In this document: positions 1-6,013 of the stretch, one piece after another
Numbering within the stretch: position 1 is the stretch's first letter
Layout: the number at the start of each line of letters is the position of its first letter
Source of the DNA: an uncultured Archangium sp.
GTDB taxonomy: Bacteria > Myxococcota > Myxococcia > Myxococcales > Myxococcaceae
DNA length: 8,483 bases
Direction: 5' to 3'
NCBI GenBank assembly: GCA_946479335.1
Contig: CAMLFP010000240.1
Location: 1 to 8,483 of the forward strand
Notes under the pieces: generated by a model
What the model saw: the letters and a program-made list of their open reading frames with translations, nothing else
What the model was told of the DNA's origin: nothing
Databases searched by the model: none
Position numbers and translations under genes: made by a program

Positions 1-30
1 CAGCGTGAGGGAGAGGAACAGCGCGCGCAT
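1..30 (-). CDS. Start of a further gene running off the left edge (first 10 codons)
   Basis: On the minus strand an ATG at 30-28 directly follows the TAG stop (33-31) of the rhomboid-like gene. It opens a frame reading MRALFLSLTL up to the window edge. An Arg followed by a hydrophobic run is how a signal peptide or N-terminal membrane anchor begins, so the product may be exported. No Shine-Dalgarno precedes it; translation would have to be coupled to the upstream gene, whose stop abuts this start. With ten codons visible the function cannot be told, and a chance ATG is not excluded. Confidence 0.45.
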   Translation of the reverse strand, partial: MRALFLSLTL

Positions 31-753
31 CTAGTGGAGGTACTTATCCGACCCGGAGCCGCCGCTGCGCTTGCCGCCGTCGATTGATTGCAGGTGCGCA
101 GAGCGCTTCTTCAGCTCGCGCGCAAGGCGCCACGAGCCGAAGCGCTCCAGCAGCGACCCCGGGAGCTGGAAGCGCGCGTACGCGAACGTGAGGCCCAGCG
201 CGAAGAACTCGGGCACCAGCAGCAGCGGGTGCGTGAAGACGGCGTTGAGGCTCGCGATGCCGAGGCCGATGAGCGCGAAGGTCTTCCCCGTGATGGGGTA
301 GCCGAAGATGTTGAGCTGCGAGCGCCACAGCGCGCAGCCGTAGCCGACCCACGCGATGGCCGAGAGGATCTCTCCGCCCGAGTACGAGATGCCGCCCACC
401 GGGAGGATGAGCGCCAGCAGCGTCGTCAACACGCCGGCGGCCAGCGTCGTCACCAGCATGAACCGCAGGTAGCGGGCGCGGCCCCACAACGCCTCGAGGC
501 CGCTGCCGGTGTTCCACACGAGGAAGGCCGAGAAGAGCACCGAGCCGACGCTGGGCGCCGCCGCCGGCACCCACGTCACCAGCTGCCAGACCGCGCCGCG
601 CCACACCGCGCCGGGCACGAGATACAGGTCGATGCCGTTGCTGCCGAGCACCTTCCAGACGACGGAGCTGGCGATGATCACCACCGCCAGCGCGGTCGAT
701 ACATTCCGAACGGGAGGAAGCCGTACGCCTCCGAATTGAGTGGATGGGCGCAC
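31..753 (-). CDS. Rhomboid-like integral membrane protein, probably without protease activity
   Basis: 240 residues with about five or six hydrophobic segments (roughly 19-36, 67-81, 97-118, 129-143, 158-172, 176-194), then a hydrophilic, Lys/Gly/Ser-rich tail. The rhomboid fold is suggested by WQLVTWVP (56-63) before a membrane segment and by NTGSGLEALWGRARYLRF (81-98), which matches the conserved rhomboid loop ending in G-x-x-R-(F/Y)-L. The TM4 stretch SYSGGEILSAI (123-133) has Ser125-Gly126 where active rhomboids carry G-x-S-G. No H-x-x-G is seen in the last membrane segment; the aligned region reads PEFFALG (181-187), and the only nearby His is H175. I infer a pseudoprotease or membrane chaperone-like rhomboid relative. 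The start is GTG at 753-751, with AGGAG just upstream, 15 bases after the stop of the 76-residue gene, so the two are probably cotranscribed. A divergent but active rhomboid is the alternative. Confidence 0.72.
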   Translation of the reverse strand: MRPSTQFGGVRLPPVRNVSTALAVVIIASSVVWKVLGSNGIDLYLVPGAVWRGAVWQLVTWVPAAAPSVGSVLFSAFLVWNTGSGLEALWGRARYLRFMLVTTLAAGVLTTLLALILPVGGISYSGGEILSAIAWVGYGCALWRSQLNIFGYPITGKTFALIGLGIASLNAVFTHPLLLVPEFFALGLTFAYARFQLPGSLLERFGSWRLARELKKRSAHLQSIDGGKRSGGSGSDKYLH

Positions 754-768
754 GGCTCCTCGACCCGC

Positions 769-999
769 TTACGCCGCCTTCGTCTTGTAGAAGAGCGTCA
801 CCGTCAGACAGTGAAACTCCTTGTCGGAGCTCTGGGTGATCTCCTTGTCGACCACCTCGACCTCGGGGTGCTCCTTGAGCCAGCGGGTGATGTTCTCACC
901 CATGACCTCGCGATCGCGCGCCAACGTCGTCGAAAAAACCTTCACGCCGGTGAATGGAATCATTGCCATGATCTTGCCTTGTGTTCCGAAAGCCAACAC
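769..999 (-). CDS. Small conserved-type protein of unknown function (76 aa)
   Basis: A soluble 76-residue protein with a predicted strand-helix-strand-strand character: GVKVFSTT, then REVMGENITRWLKEHP, then EVEVVDKEITQSS and FHCLTVTLFYKT. The QSSD-x-x-FHCL stretch near residues 56-65 looks like a conserved core; I recognise it only as the kind of small protein seen in deltaproteobacterial genomes, with no known activity. No signal peptide or membrane segment is seen. The GTG start at 999-997 is chosen because GGAGG (1011-1007) lies 7 bases upstream. ATG codons at 969-967 and 963-961 are alternatives that would give 66 or 64 residues beginning near MAMIPFTG; the first has only AAGG before it. 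It lies 15 bases upstream of the rhomboid-like gene and probably heads that transcription unit. Confidence 0.72.
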   Translation of the reverse strand: MLAFGTQGKIMAMIPFTGVKVFSTTLARDREVMGENITRWLKEHPEVEVVDKEITQSSDKEFHCLTVTLFYKTKAA

Positions 1000-1133
1000 C
1001 GGGGTCCCTCCCGATGTTTCTCTCCATGTGAATGCCTTCCCTCGCCCCTGTGGGTCGGGTCAGCGGCGGGTGACTAAGCGCTTTTTCAGCCCGGCGGCAA
1101 TCGATTCACTGCCGATTTGACGGGCGGCGCCGA
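1000..1133 (-). other. 134-base intergenic gap, possible boundary between two transcription units
   Basis: This is the longest gene-free stretch in the window. It separates the end of the radA-to-Cys4 operon from the 76-residue gene. It holds one short inverted repeat, CGGCA (1095-1099) and TGCCG (1110-1114), around a 10-base loop with an ATCGAT palindrome. No U-run follows in the minus-strand transcript, so it is not a convincing intrinsic terminator. No convincing -35/-10 pair was found for the downstream genes. A Rho-dependent end or read-through is possible. Confidence 0.35.
1007..1012 (-). promoter_or_regulatory. Ribosome binding site deciding the GTG start at 999
   Basis: GGGAGG on the minus strand, with its GGAGG core 7 bases from the GTG. 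It is the strongest Shine-Dalgarno noted in this window and favours the 76-residue form over the two downstream ATG starts. Confidence 0.6.
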
Positions 1134-1358
1134 TCAGCGGCCGATGGCGCGCAGCCGGTTGCCCTCGCACACCGCCGGGTCTTTGCAGGCCGGCCCGATG
1201 CCATCGGGGTGGGCGACGAAGGGCGCCTTGTCTGACTCTTCGATGCCGCACAGGGTGCACTTGCGCTTGCGGTTCTTGCGCTCCGCACGGCGCTCTTCGG
1301 CGAGCTGCTTGGCGCGCTCGCGCAACACCTTCGCGTCGGGGACCGGGGCCGCGCTCAC
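1134..1358 (-). CDS. Small four-cysteine, probably zinc-binding protein (74 aa)
   Basis: The product has two parts. Residues 8-33 are a charged, Arg/Lys/Glu-rich helix. A compact domain follows with Cys34-x2-Cys37 (CTLC) and Cys58-x5-Cys64, a plausible zinc ribbon or knuckle. The very basic helix would suit contact with nucleic acid or an acidic partner, but no function is recognised. The start is GTG at 1358-1356, overlapping the thiolase TGA (1357-1355) as GTGA. GGAGG inside the last thiolase codons lies 4 bases before it, so translation is coupled. An upstream start at 1403 would add a low-complexity RRRSGHRGAGGG-type tail read out of frame through the thiolase gene, and is rejected. It appears to be the last gene of the radA operon. 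Confidence 0.68.
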   Translation of the reverse strand: MSAAPVPDAKVLRERAKQLAEERRAERKNRKRKCTLCGIEESDKAPFVAHPDGIGPACKDPAVCEGNRLRAIGR

Positions 1359-2551
1359 AGGGCCTCCACCAGCACCGCGATGCCCTGACCGCCGCCGATG
1401 CACGCGCTGCCGACGCCGTACCGCGCGCCGCGCCGCTTCAATTCATAGAGGAGGTGCAGCGTGATGCGCGCCCCAGACGCCGCCAGCGGGTGGCCGATGG
1501 CGATGGCGCCGCCGTCGACGTTGGTCTTCTCGCGCGGCAACCCGAGCTCCTTCTCCACCGCGAGGTACTGCGGCGCGAAGGCCTCGTTGACCTCCCAGAG
1601 GTCGATGTCTGAGGGCTTGAACTCGGCGCGCTCCATCAACGCGCGGATGGCGGGCGCCGGGCCGATGCCCATGACGCGCGGGTCGCAGCCGACGGCCGCC
1701 CAGTTCACGAGCCGGCCGATGGGCTTGAGCCCCTTCTTGTCGGCCCAGCTCTTCGTCGACAGCAGCGCCGACGCCGCGCCGTCGTTGATGCCCGACGCCG
1801 CGCCGGGGTGCACCACGCCGTCTTTCTTGAAGACCTTCGGCAGCTTCTTGAAGCCCTCCACGGTCGACTCGGGGCGCGGGTGCTCGTCTTTCGCGAACAC
1901 CGTGACGCCCTTCTTCGTCTTGATCTCCACCGGCGAGATTTCGGCATTGAACCGGCCGGCCTCGTGCGCGGCCTGGTAGCGCTTCTGGCTCTCGACCGAG
2001 AACGCGTCGACCTCGTCCTGCGTGAGCTTGTACTGCTCGGCGAGGTTCTCCGCGGTCATCCCCATGGGGAGGTTGGGGTACGTGTCGAAGAGGCCCTGCG
2101 TCAGCGTGTCTTCGAGGCCCGACTTGCCCAGGGGGATGCCCCAGCGCGCGCCGCGGAGCGCGTGCGGCGCCTGGCTCATCGACTCCGTGCCGCCGGCCAG
2201 CACCAGGTTCGCCTCGCCCAGCAGCAGCATCTGCGCCGCGTTGACGAAGGCCTGGAAGCCGGAGCCGCACAGCCGGTTCACCGTGAGCGCGCCGACGCCG
2301 ACCGGCACGCCCGACTTCAGGCCGATGTGACGCGCGAGGTAGATGGCGTCAGCCGAGGTCTGCATCACGTTGCCGTAGATGACGTGGTCGATCTCGCTGG
2401 CCGCGAGGCCCGACTGCGCGATGGTGGCCTTCGCCGACTCGACGCCCAGCTCGGTGGCCGAGAGGTCCTTCAACGAGCCGCCAAAGGTGCCGATGGGCGT
2501 GCGCTTGCCGGCGAGGAAAACGATCTCTTCGTGCTGCGATGCGCTCTTCAT
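1355..2551 (-). CDS. Thiolase (acetyl-CoA C-acetyltransferase type)
   Basis: 398 residues, a normal length for a type II thiolase. These cytoplasmic enzymes join two acetyl-CoA into acetoacetyl-CoA and CoA, or run in reverse in fatty-acid degradation. All catalytic elements are present: nucleophile Cys95 in NRLCGSGFQAF, the GGTESMS motif (120-126), VNEAFAP (321-327) with Asn323, His354 in GHPLAASGAR and the second catalytic Cys384 in CIGGGQG. The start is ATG at 2551-2549, overlapping the TGA of the upstream gene as ATGA; an extension to 2623 would add residues unlike any thiolase N-terminus. Its own Shine-Dalgarno is weak, which fits coupled translation. Motifs favour the biosynthetic acetoacetyl-CoA class (AtoB/PhaA-like), but chain-length preference cannot be read from sequence. 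No other fatty-acid or polyhydroxyalkanoate gene lies nearby. Confidence 0.95.
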   Translation of the reverse strand: MKSASQHEEIVFLAGKRTPIGTFGGSLKDLSATELGVESAKATIAQSGLAASEIDHVIYGNVMQTSADAIYLARHIGLKSGVPVGVGALTVNRLCGSGFQAFVNAAQMLLLGEANLVLAGGTESMSQAPHALRGARWGIPLGKSGLEDTLTQGLFDTYPNLPMGMTAENLAEQYKLTQDEVDAFSVESQKRYQAAHEAGRFNAEISPVEIKTKKGVTVFAKDEHPRPESTVEGFKKLPKVFKKDGVVHPGAASGINDGAASALLSTKSWADKKGLKPIGRLVNWAAVGCDPRVMGIGPAPAIRALMERAEFKPSDIDLWEVNEAFAPQYLAVEKELGLPREKTNVDGGAIAIGHPLAASGARITLHLLYELKRRGARYGVGSACIGGGQGIAVLVEAL

Positions 2552-3192
2552 TGTGTGGTCTCGAAAATGTCCCAAAGCTTGCTGAAAGCGGCGCACACCA
2601 TGCCAATTGCGCCGATGCTCCACAACAGCCCGAGCGCATGCTGTTGACGCAACTCAGGTTTTCCCTTGTCTTGAAACCACGCGCGCGCCGCGTCGACCCG
2701 TTTTTCGAGGGTGTCGAGCCGTTGCGCCGCGCCGATCTCCGGCACGCGCCGGAGGTGCACCTTCACCAACCGCTCATGTGACGCGCCGTCGATGCTGCCC
2801 GACAGGTAGCGGCCGCTGACCTCCCGAGAGGGCCGCTTGAAGTTCGAGGTGATGACGAAGCCGCGGTCGCTCATCGTCCACAACGTGGCGTGGTCGTGCG
2901 CGTCGGGGCCGACGGTCAGCGAGACCACCACGGGCTCGGTCGCGTGCACGCCGTCGAGGAAGAGCACCGGCGCGCGCAGCCAGAACTTCTCGGAGTGCGC
3001 GCCCAGCAGCGTGAAGCCCAACTGCTTGAACTCCGCCCACGCGTCTTCGAGCTCGGGAGGAATCACCGTGGCGTCGGCGGGGGTCTCGACCTCCACGCGC
3101 GCGGTCTGCGGCGCGACGCACAAGATGGAGCGCCACGCGAAGAAGAAGAGCAGGCCCGCGGCGAGAGCGAGGAAGACAAATGCTTCGAGCAC
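2548..3192 (-). CDS. Protein of unknown function with N- and C-terminal membrane segments
   Basis: 214 residues. An N-terminal hydrophobic helix (about 3-20) is followed by a mixed domain (about 30-150) with strands such as VVVSLTVGP and RGFVITSNF. A charged amphipathic helix (about 150-183, rich in Arg/Glu/Lys) leads to a second hydrophobic helix (about 187-205) and a short tail ending FETTQ. This architecture places a roughly 165-residue domain between two membrane anchors, on whichever face the first helix dictates. No family is recognised. The start is GTG at 3192-3190, 3 bases after the TAG of the small overlapping ORF; no good Shine-Dalgarno is present, only an AAGAAG stretch. Its TGA overlaps the thiolase ATG, so the two are coupled. 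The hydrophobic N-terminus could instead be an uncleaved signal. Confidence 0.78.
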   Translation of the reverse strand: MLEAFVFLALAAGLLFFFAWRSILCVAPQTARVEVETPADATVIPPELEDAWAEFKQLGFTLLGAHSEKFWLRAPVLFLDGVHATEPVVVSLTVGPDAHDHATLWTMSDRGFVITSNFKRPSREVSGRYLSGSIDGASHERLVKVHLRRVPEIGAAQRLDTLEKRVDAARAWFQDKGKPELRQQHALGLLWSIGAIGMVCAAFSKLWDIFETTQ

Positions 3193-3195
3193 GGG

Positions 3196-3297
3196 CTACT
3201 TCTTGGTGCCCTTGCGGACCTGAACGAACTTACGCACGGCCTGATGCACCATCGCCTTGTTCTTCCGCAGTGAGACGATCTCGGATGGTGTCAGCAT
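3196..3297 (-). CDS. Possible 33-residue basic peptide overlapping the phosphoribosyltransferase gene out of frame
   Basis: ATG at 3297-3295 to TAG at 3198-3196, starting inside the phosphoribosyltransferase gene and passing its stop by 34 bases. The peptide begins MLTPSEIVSLRKNK and has 9 Lys/Arg of 33 residues. Third-position G/C is 26 of 32 codons after the ATG. In the overlapped stretch the phosphoribosyltransferase frame has only 8 of 22, against 17 of 21 just before it. The coding signature therefore moves into this frame at this ATG. Its stop lies 3 bases before the next gene's GTG, as expected for a coupled operon. Against it: GAGG directly abuts the ATG with no spacer, and no family is recognised. 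It could instead mark a frameshifted or alternative C-terminus of the phosphoribosyltransferase. Confidence 0.42.
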   Translation of the reverse strand: MLTPSEIVSLRKNKAMVHQAVRKFVQVRKGTKK

Positions 3298-3958
3298 CCT
3301 CGGTGCGTTCGAGGTAGCGGGCTTCCGATTCGGTGAGTTCGTCGAAGTGGTACCCGAAGCGTTCGGCCCACCATGATTCAAGCTGGCCATGTTTGTTCCT
3401 CAGGGAAGTCAGCCGTTCGGGAGACAGAGTCAACTTCGCGGAGTAGCTCTTACCAGTCAAGGCGATCGCCCCGACCACCTCGCCGCCGTTCGACCCGACA
3501 AACCCACGAAGATTCGCGAGTGTTCCTCCCTGGCCGATGAAGTCGTCGACCAGCAGATACGCGCGACCGGCGATGACCGACCCCGCGAACAGCGCCGGTC
3601 TTGCGAGACGCGCGAAACCGCCGGCGCCGGTGTGGTTCACGATGTTGATTTGAACGACGCTGTCGTCCACCTCCCAGCCGAGACACTCGCCGAGAGAGGC
3701 GGCGAGCGCCTGCGGGATGGCGTTCCGGCCGCCAGCTTCTTCCGCGTGTGCAGAGACGAGCGTTGGCGCTGTCGCTGACCAGCGCGCTGCAATCACAGCG
3801 AGTGTTTCTTCGGAGAGGGAGGCGACCACCAGTCGCGCGGCAGCGTCTTCATCACCGCGCTTTGCGGCCAGATAGTCCGGGTGCTGCTTCACGGCGGTTT
3901 CACCGGTGATGATGACGACGTCGGGGAAGTTCCGCCACGCGGTGCGGAGCGGTTTCAT
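3230..3958 (-). CDS. Phosphoribosyltransferase-fold protein of uncertain substrate
   Basis: 242 residues, predicted soluble. The key motif is the PRPP-binding loop AYLLVDDFIGQGGTL (133-147): two acidic residues after hydrophobic residues, then G-x-G-G-T, matching type I phosphoribosyltransferases. The sequence before it, roughly 100-130, has the strand-loop-strand character of that fold. The N-terminal 30 residues include TGETAVKQHPDYLAA, and the tail includes LTESEARYL; both look like conserved features of a subfamily whose substrate I cannot name. It lacks obvious ComF or pyrimidine/purine salvage signatures. The start is ATG at 3958-3956, overlapping radA's TGA as ATGA, so it is translationally coupled to radA. 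Its last 22 codons have unusually low third-position GC where they overlap another ORF. A role in nucleotide salvage or repair is only a guess from position. Confidence 0.85.
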   Translation of the reverse strand: MKPLRTAWRNFPDVVIITGETAVKQHPDYLAAKRGDEDAAARLVVASLSEETLAVIAARWSATAPTLVSAHAEEAGGRNAIPQALAASLGECLGWEVDDSVVQINIVNHTGAGGFARLARPALFAGSVIAGRAYLLVDDFIGQGGTLANLRGFVGSNGGEVVGAIALTGKSYSAKLTLSPERLTSLRNKHGQLESWWAERFGYHFDELTESEARYLERTEDADTIRDRLTAEEQGDGASGRA

Positions 3959-5322
3959 GCGTCGCTCAGCAGCGCGAGCGCCTCCGAGAGCGACTCGACG
4001 GCCAGCACTTGCAGGCGCGCGTCTTCGAGCCGGCGCGCGCTGCCCTTCGGCAGGATCACCCGCTTGAAGCCCATCTTCGCGGCCTCGGCGAGCCGCGGCT
4101 CGACCTGCGCCACCGCGCGCACCTCACCCGCCAGGCCCACCTCGCCCAGAATCAGGGTCTGTGCGTCGATGGCCTTGTTCTGCAGCGAGGACACCAGCGC
4201 CGCGCACACCGCGAGGTCGCTCGCCGGCTCGGTCAGCGACATGCCGCCCGCGACGTTCACGAAGATGTCGCAGCCGATGAGCTGCACGCCCTCCTTCTTC
4301 TCCAGCACCGCCGCGAGCAACGCGACGCGGTTCGAATCAACGCCGATGGCCGTGCGGCGCGCGGTGCCGTAGCCGGTGGGCGCCACCAGCGCCTGCACCT
4401 CGACGAGAATCTGCCGCGTGCCGTTCAACGTCGACGTCACCACGCTGCCCGACGCGCCCTTCGGCCGCTCCGACAAGAACATCGCCGACGGGTCAGGCAC
4501 CTCCGCGAGGCCGGCGCCCTTCATCTCGAACACGCCGATCTCATTGGTGCTGCCGAAGCGGTTCTTGTGCGCGCGCAGGATGCGGAACGGGTGCCCGCGC
4601 TCGCCCTCGAAGTAGAGGACCGTGTCGACCATGTGCTCCAGCACCCGCGGCCCGGCGATGCTGCCTTCCTTCGTCACGTGGCCCACCATGAACGTGGGCA
4701 CGCCGGTCTTCTTGGCGTACGCCATCAACCGCCCAGCGCACTCACGCACCTGCCCCACGCTGCCGGGCGCGCTGCCCAGCTCCGCGAGGAACATGGTCTG
4801 GATGGAGTCGATGATGAGGCACCCGGGCGCCAGCTTCTCCGCCGCAGCGAGCACCTTCTCCAGATCGGTCTCCGCGAACACGTGGAGCTGCTCGCTCTTT
4901 ACGCCCAGGCGCTCGGCGCGCATGCGCGTCTGCCGCAGCGATTCTTCACCCGACACGTAGAGCGCCGGGCGGTCTCTCGACAGCTTGTCGACGGCCATCA
5001 ACAACAGGGTCGATTTGCCGATGCCGGGGTCGCCGCCCAGCAGCACCAGGCTGCCCAGCGTGATGCCGCCGCCCAGCACGCGGTCCAGCTCCGCGATGCC
5101 GGTGAGCCGCCGCGCTTCGGTCGACGACTCCACGTCTTGCAGCAGCACCGGTTTGGCCGACGCGCCGCCGGTGCCCCACGCGGGCCGCGACTGCGACGCG
5201 CCGGAGAACTCCACCTCTTCCACCAGCGAGCCCCACGTGCCGCACTCGGTGCAGCGCCCGAGCCACTTGGCCGAGGTGTAGCCACACGACTGGCAGGTGA
5301 AGTGCGTCTTCGATTTCGCCAT
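3955..5322 (-). CDS. radA: DNA repair and recombination ATPase RadA (Sms)
   Basis: 455 residues, the usual length for this cytoplasmic protein. RadA is a RecA-like hexameric helicase-type ATPase that drives branch migration during homologous recombination and helps process repair intermediates. Domains in order: an N-terminal zinc finger with Cys10-x2-Cys13 and Cys24-x2-Cys27; a RecA-type ATPase core with Walker A GDPGIGKS (97-104, Lys103) and Walker B CLIIDSIQT (168-176, Asp172); the family-specific KNRFG motif (253-257); and a C-terminal Lon-protease-like domain (about 300-455) that in this family is structural rather than proteolytic. The start is ATG at 5322-5320, with GAAGG 5 bases upstream and a textbook N-terminus MAKSKTHFTC. 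It heads the minus-strand operon and is transcribed divergently from the START-domain gene. Confidence 0.97.
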   Translation of the reverse strand: MAKSKTHFTCQSCGYTSAKWLGRCTECGTWGSLVEEVEFSGASQSRPAWGTGGASAKPVLLQDVESSTEARRLTGIAELDRVLGGGITLGSLVLLGGDPGIGKSTLLLMAVDKLSRDRPALYVSGEESLRQTRMRAERLGVKSEQLHVFAETDLEKVLAAAEKLAPGCLIIDSIQTMFLAELGSAPGSVGQVRECAGRLMAYAKKTGVPTFMVGHVTKEGSIAGPRVLEHMVDTVLYFEGERGHPFRILRAHKNRFGSTNEIGVFEMKGAGLAEVPDPSAMFLSERPKGASGSVVTSTLNGTRQILVEVQALVAPTGYGTARRTAIGVDSNRVALLAAVLEKKEGVQLIGCDIFVNVAGGMSLTEPASDLAVCAALVSSLQNKAIDAQTLILGEVGLAGEVRAVAQVEPRLAEAAKMGFKRVILPKGSARRLEDARLQVLAVESLSEALALLSDA

Positions 5323-5398
5323 GCGCGCCTTCTACCTGACGGGTCTGACAAGTGAGGCGCCTGGCGCGCGTCGTCGCGCCGACGTTAAAGAGGCGGCC
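5323..5398. promoter_or_regulatory. Divergent intergenic region between radA and the START-domain gene
   Basis: 76 bases must carry the promoters for both directions. It holds a perfect 6-bp stem-loop, GGCGCG (5363-5368) and CGCGCC (5375-5380), around a 6-base loop, and an overlapping repeat CGTCG/CGACG (5369-5373, 5379-5383). In GC-rich DNA such palindromes arise often, so an operator role is only possible. No consensus -35/-10 pair with good spacing was found on either strand. Confidence 0.4.
5387..5393 (+). promoter_or_regulatory. Ribosome binding site fixing the START-domain gene start
   Basis: AAAGAGG lies 5 bases before the GTG at 5399. It decides this start over in-frame ATG codons at 5297 and 5321, which lie within or at the edge of radA on the other strand, and over a downstream ATG at 5438. 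Confidence 0.6.
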
Positions 5399-6013
5399 GT
5401 GAACACTCTGCTGCTGGTGGTGTTGTCGCAGTTCCCGATGGACGTCTTCGACAACGCGGGCGCGTTCAAGGAGTTCGACCACGGCGCGTACGGCGTGCTC
5501 TCGAAGCGCGAGGTGAAGGGCAGCCCGTACCCGGAGCACCGCATCGTGGTGACGACGGCAGTGCCCGCGCCGGTGCTGTGCGACGCGGTCTTCGAGATGG
5601 GCACCTCCGGCGAGACCGATGGCCTCGCGTTGCACAAGTCGCTGCGCGACGACGGCGACGTGCGCGTGGTCTACGAGCAGCTCGCCATCCCCGTCGTCAG
5701 CAACCGCGACTACGCGATGACGGTGGCGCGCTGGCCGAAGCTGGAAGGTGGGAAGTGCCGCATCCGCTTTCGTGCGACGAACGACGCCGCGCCGGAGCTC
5801 CCGAAGGGCTACGTGCGCATGGACAAGCTGTGGGGCGAGTGGTTCTTCGAGCCGCAGGAAGACGGCAAGACGCGCCTCACGTACACGATGTTCAGCGACC
5901 CCGCGGGCTCGGTGCCGCCGTTCCTGGTGCAGGGCAGTCTGGTGAAGGCGGTGAAAGACTCGGTGCTGAAGGCGCTCGCGAAGGGCAAGGCCGCGGCTGA
6001 GCAGAAGAAGTGA
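5399..6013 (+). CDS. START-domain lipid-binding-type protein
   Basis: 204 residues, almost entirely one START-type helix-grip domain (about 25-195), the fold that encloses a lipid or other hydrophobic ligand in a deep pocket. Recognisable features are the early basic segment GVLSKREVKGSPYPEHRIVVT (32-52), the central QLAIPVVSNRDYAM (94-107) with the NRDY signature of START proteins, the strand-rich YVRMDKLWGEWFFEP (138-152) followed by LTYTMFSDPAG, and a long C-terminal helix (about 178-198) that would cap the pocket. The N-terminus, MNTLLLVVLSQFP, is weakly hydrophobic and could be a poor signal peptide, so location is uncertain. GTG at 5399 has a good Shine-Dalgarno. The TGA overlaps the next gene's GTG as GTGA, implying the two products are made together. 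Ligand unknown. Confidence 0.8.
   Translation: MNTLLLVVLSQFPMDVFDNAGAFKEFDHGAYGVLSKREVKGSPYPEHRIVVTTAVPAPVLCDAVFEMGTSGETDGLALHKSLRDDGDVRVVYEQLAIPVVSNRDYAMTVARWPKLEGGKCRIRFRATNDAAPELPKGYVRMDKLWGEWFFEPQEDGKTRLTYTMFSDPAGSVPPFLVQGSLVKAVKDSVLKALAKGKAAAEQKK

Noticed and set aside
88..1077. 329-codon plus-strand ORF
   Set aside because: It crosses two minus-strand genes and their spacers, its product is a charged low-complexity sequence, and no start signal is seen.
1095..1114. Inverted repeat as intrinsic terminator of the radA operon
   Set aside because: The stem is only 5 bp around a 10-base loop, with no U-run after it on the minus-strand transcript.
1000..1133. Sigma-54 or sigma-70 promoter for the 76-residue gene
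   Set aside because: The GG...GC pair near 1098-1114 has the wrong spacing for sigma-54. TTGCCG with a 17-base spacer leads to TTAGTC, which does not resemble a -10 element.
1355..2623. Longer thiolase start 24 codons upstream
   Set aside because: The extra residues overlap the upstream gene and resemble no thiolase N-terminus; the ATGA-coupled ATG at 2551 gives the usual length.
1808..2647. 279-codon plus-strand ORF opposite the thiolase
   Set aside because: It mirrors the thiolase codons and has an Arg/Ala/Leu/Val-rich product with no motif.
4009..5355. 448-codon plus-strand ORF opposite radA
   Set aside because: Its composition is Arg/His/Ala/Leu-rich with no domain, and it is exactly antisense to a fully conserved radA. 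Long antisense frames are expected at this GC content.
5297..6013. Longer START-domain gene start at 5297
   Set aside because: It would begin inside radA on the opposite strand and read through its control region. The GTG at 5399 has AAAGAGG upstream.
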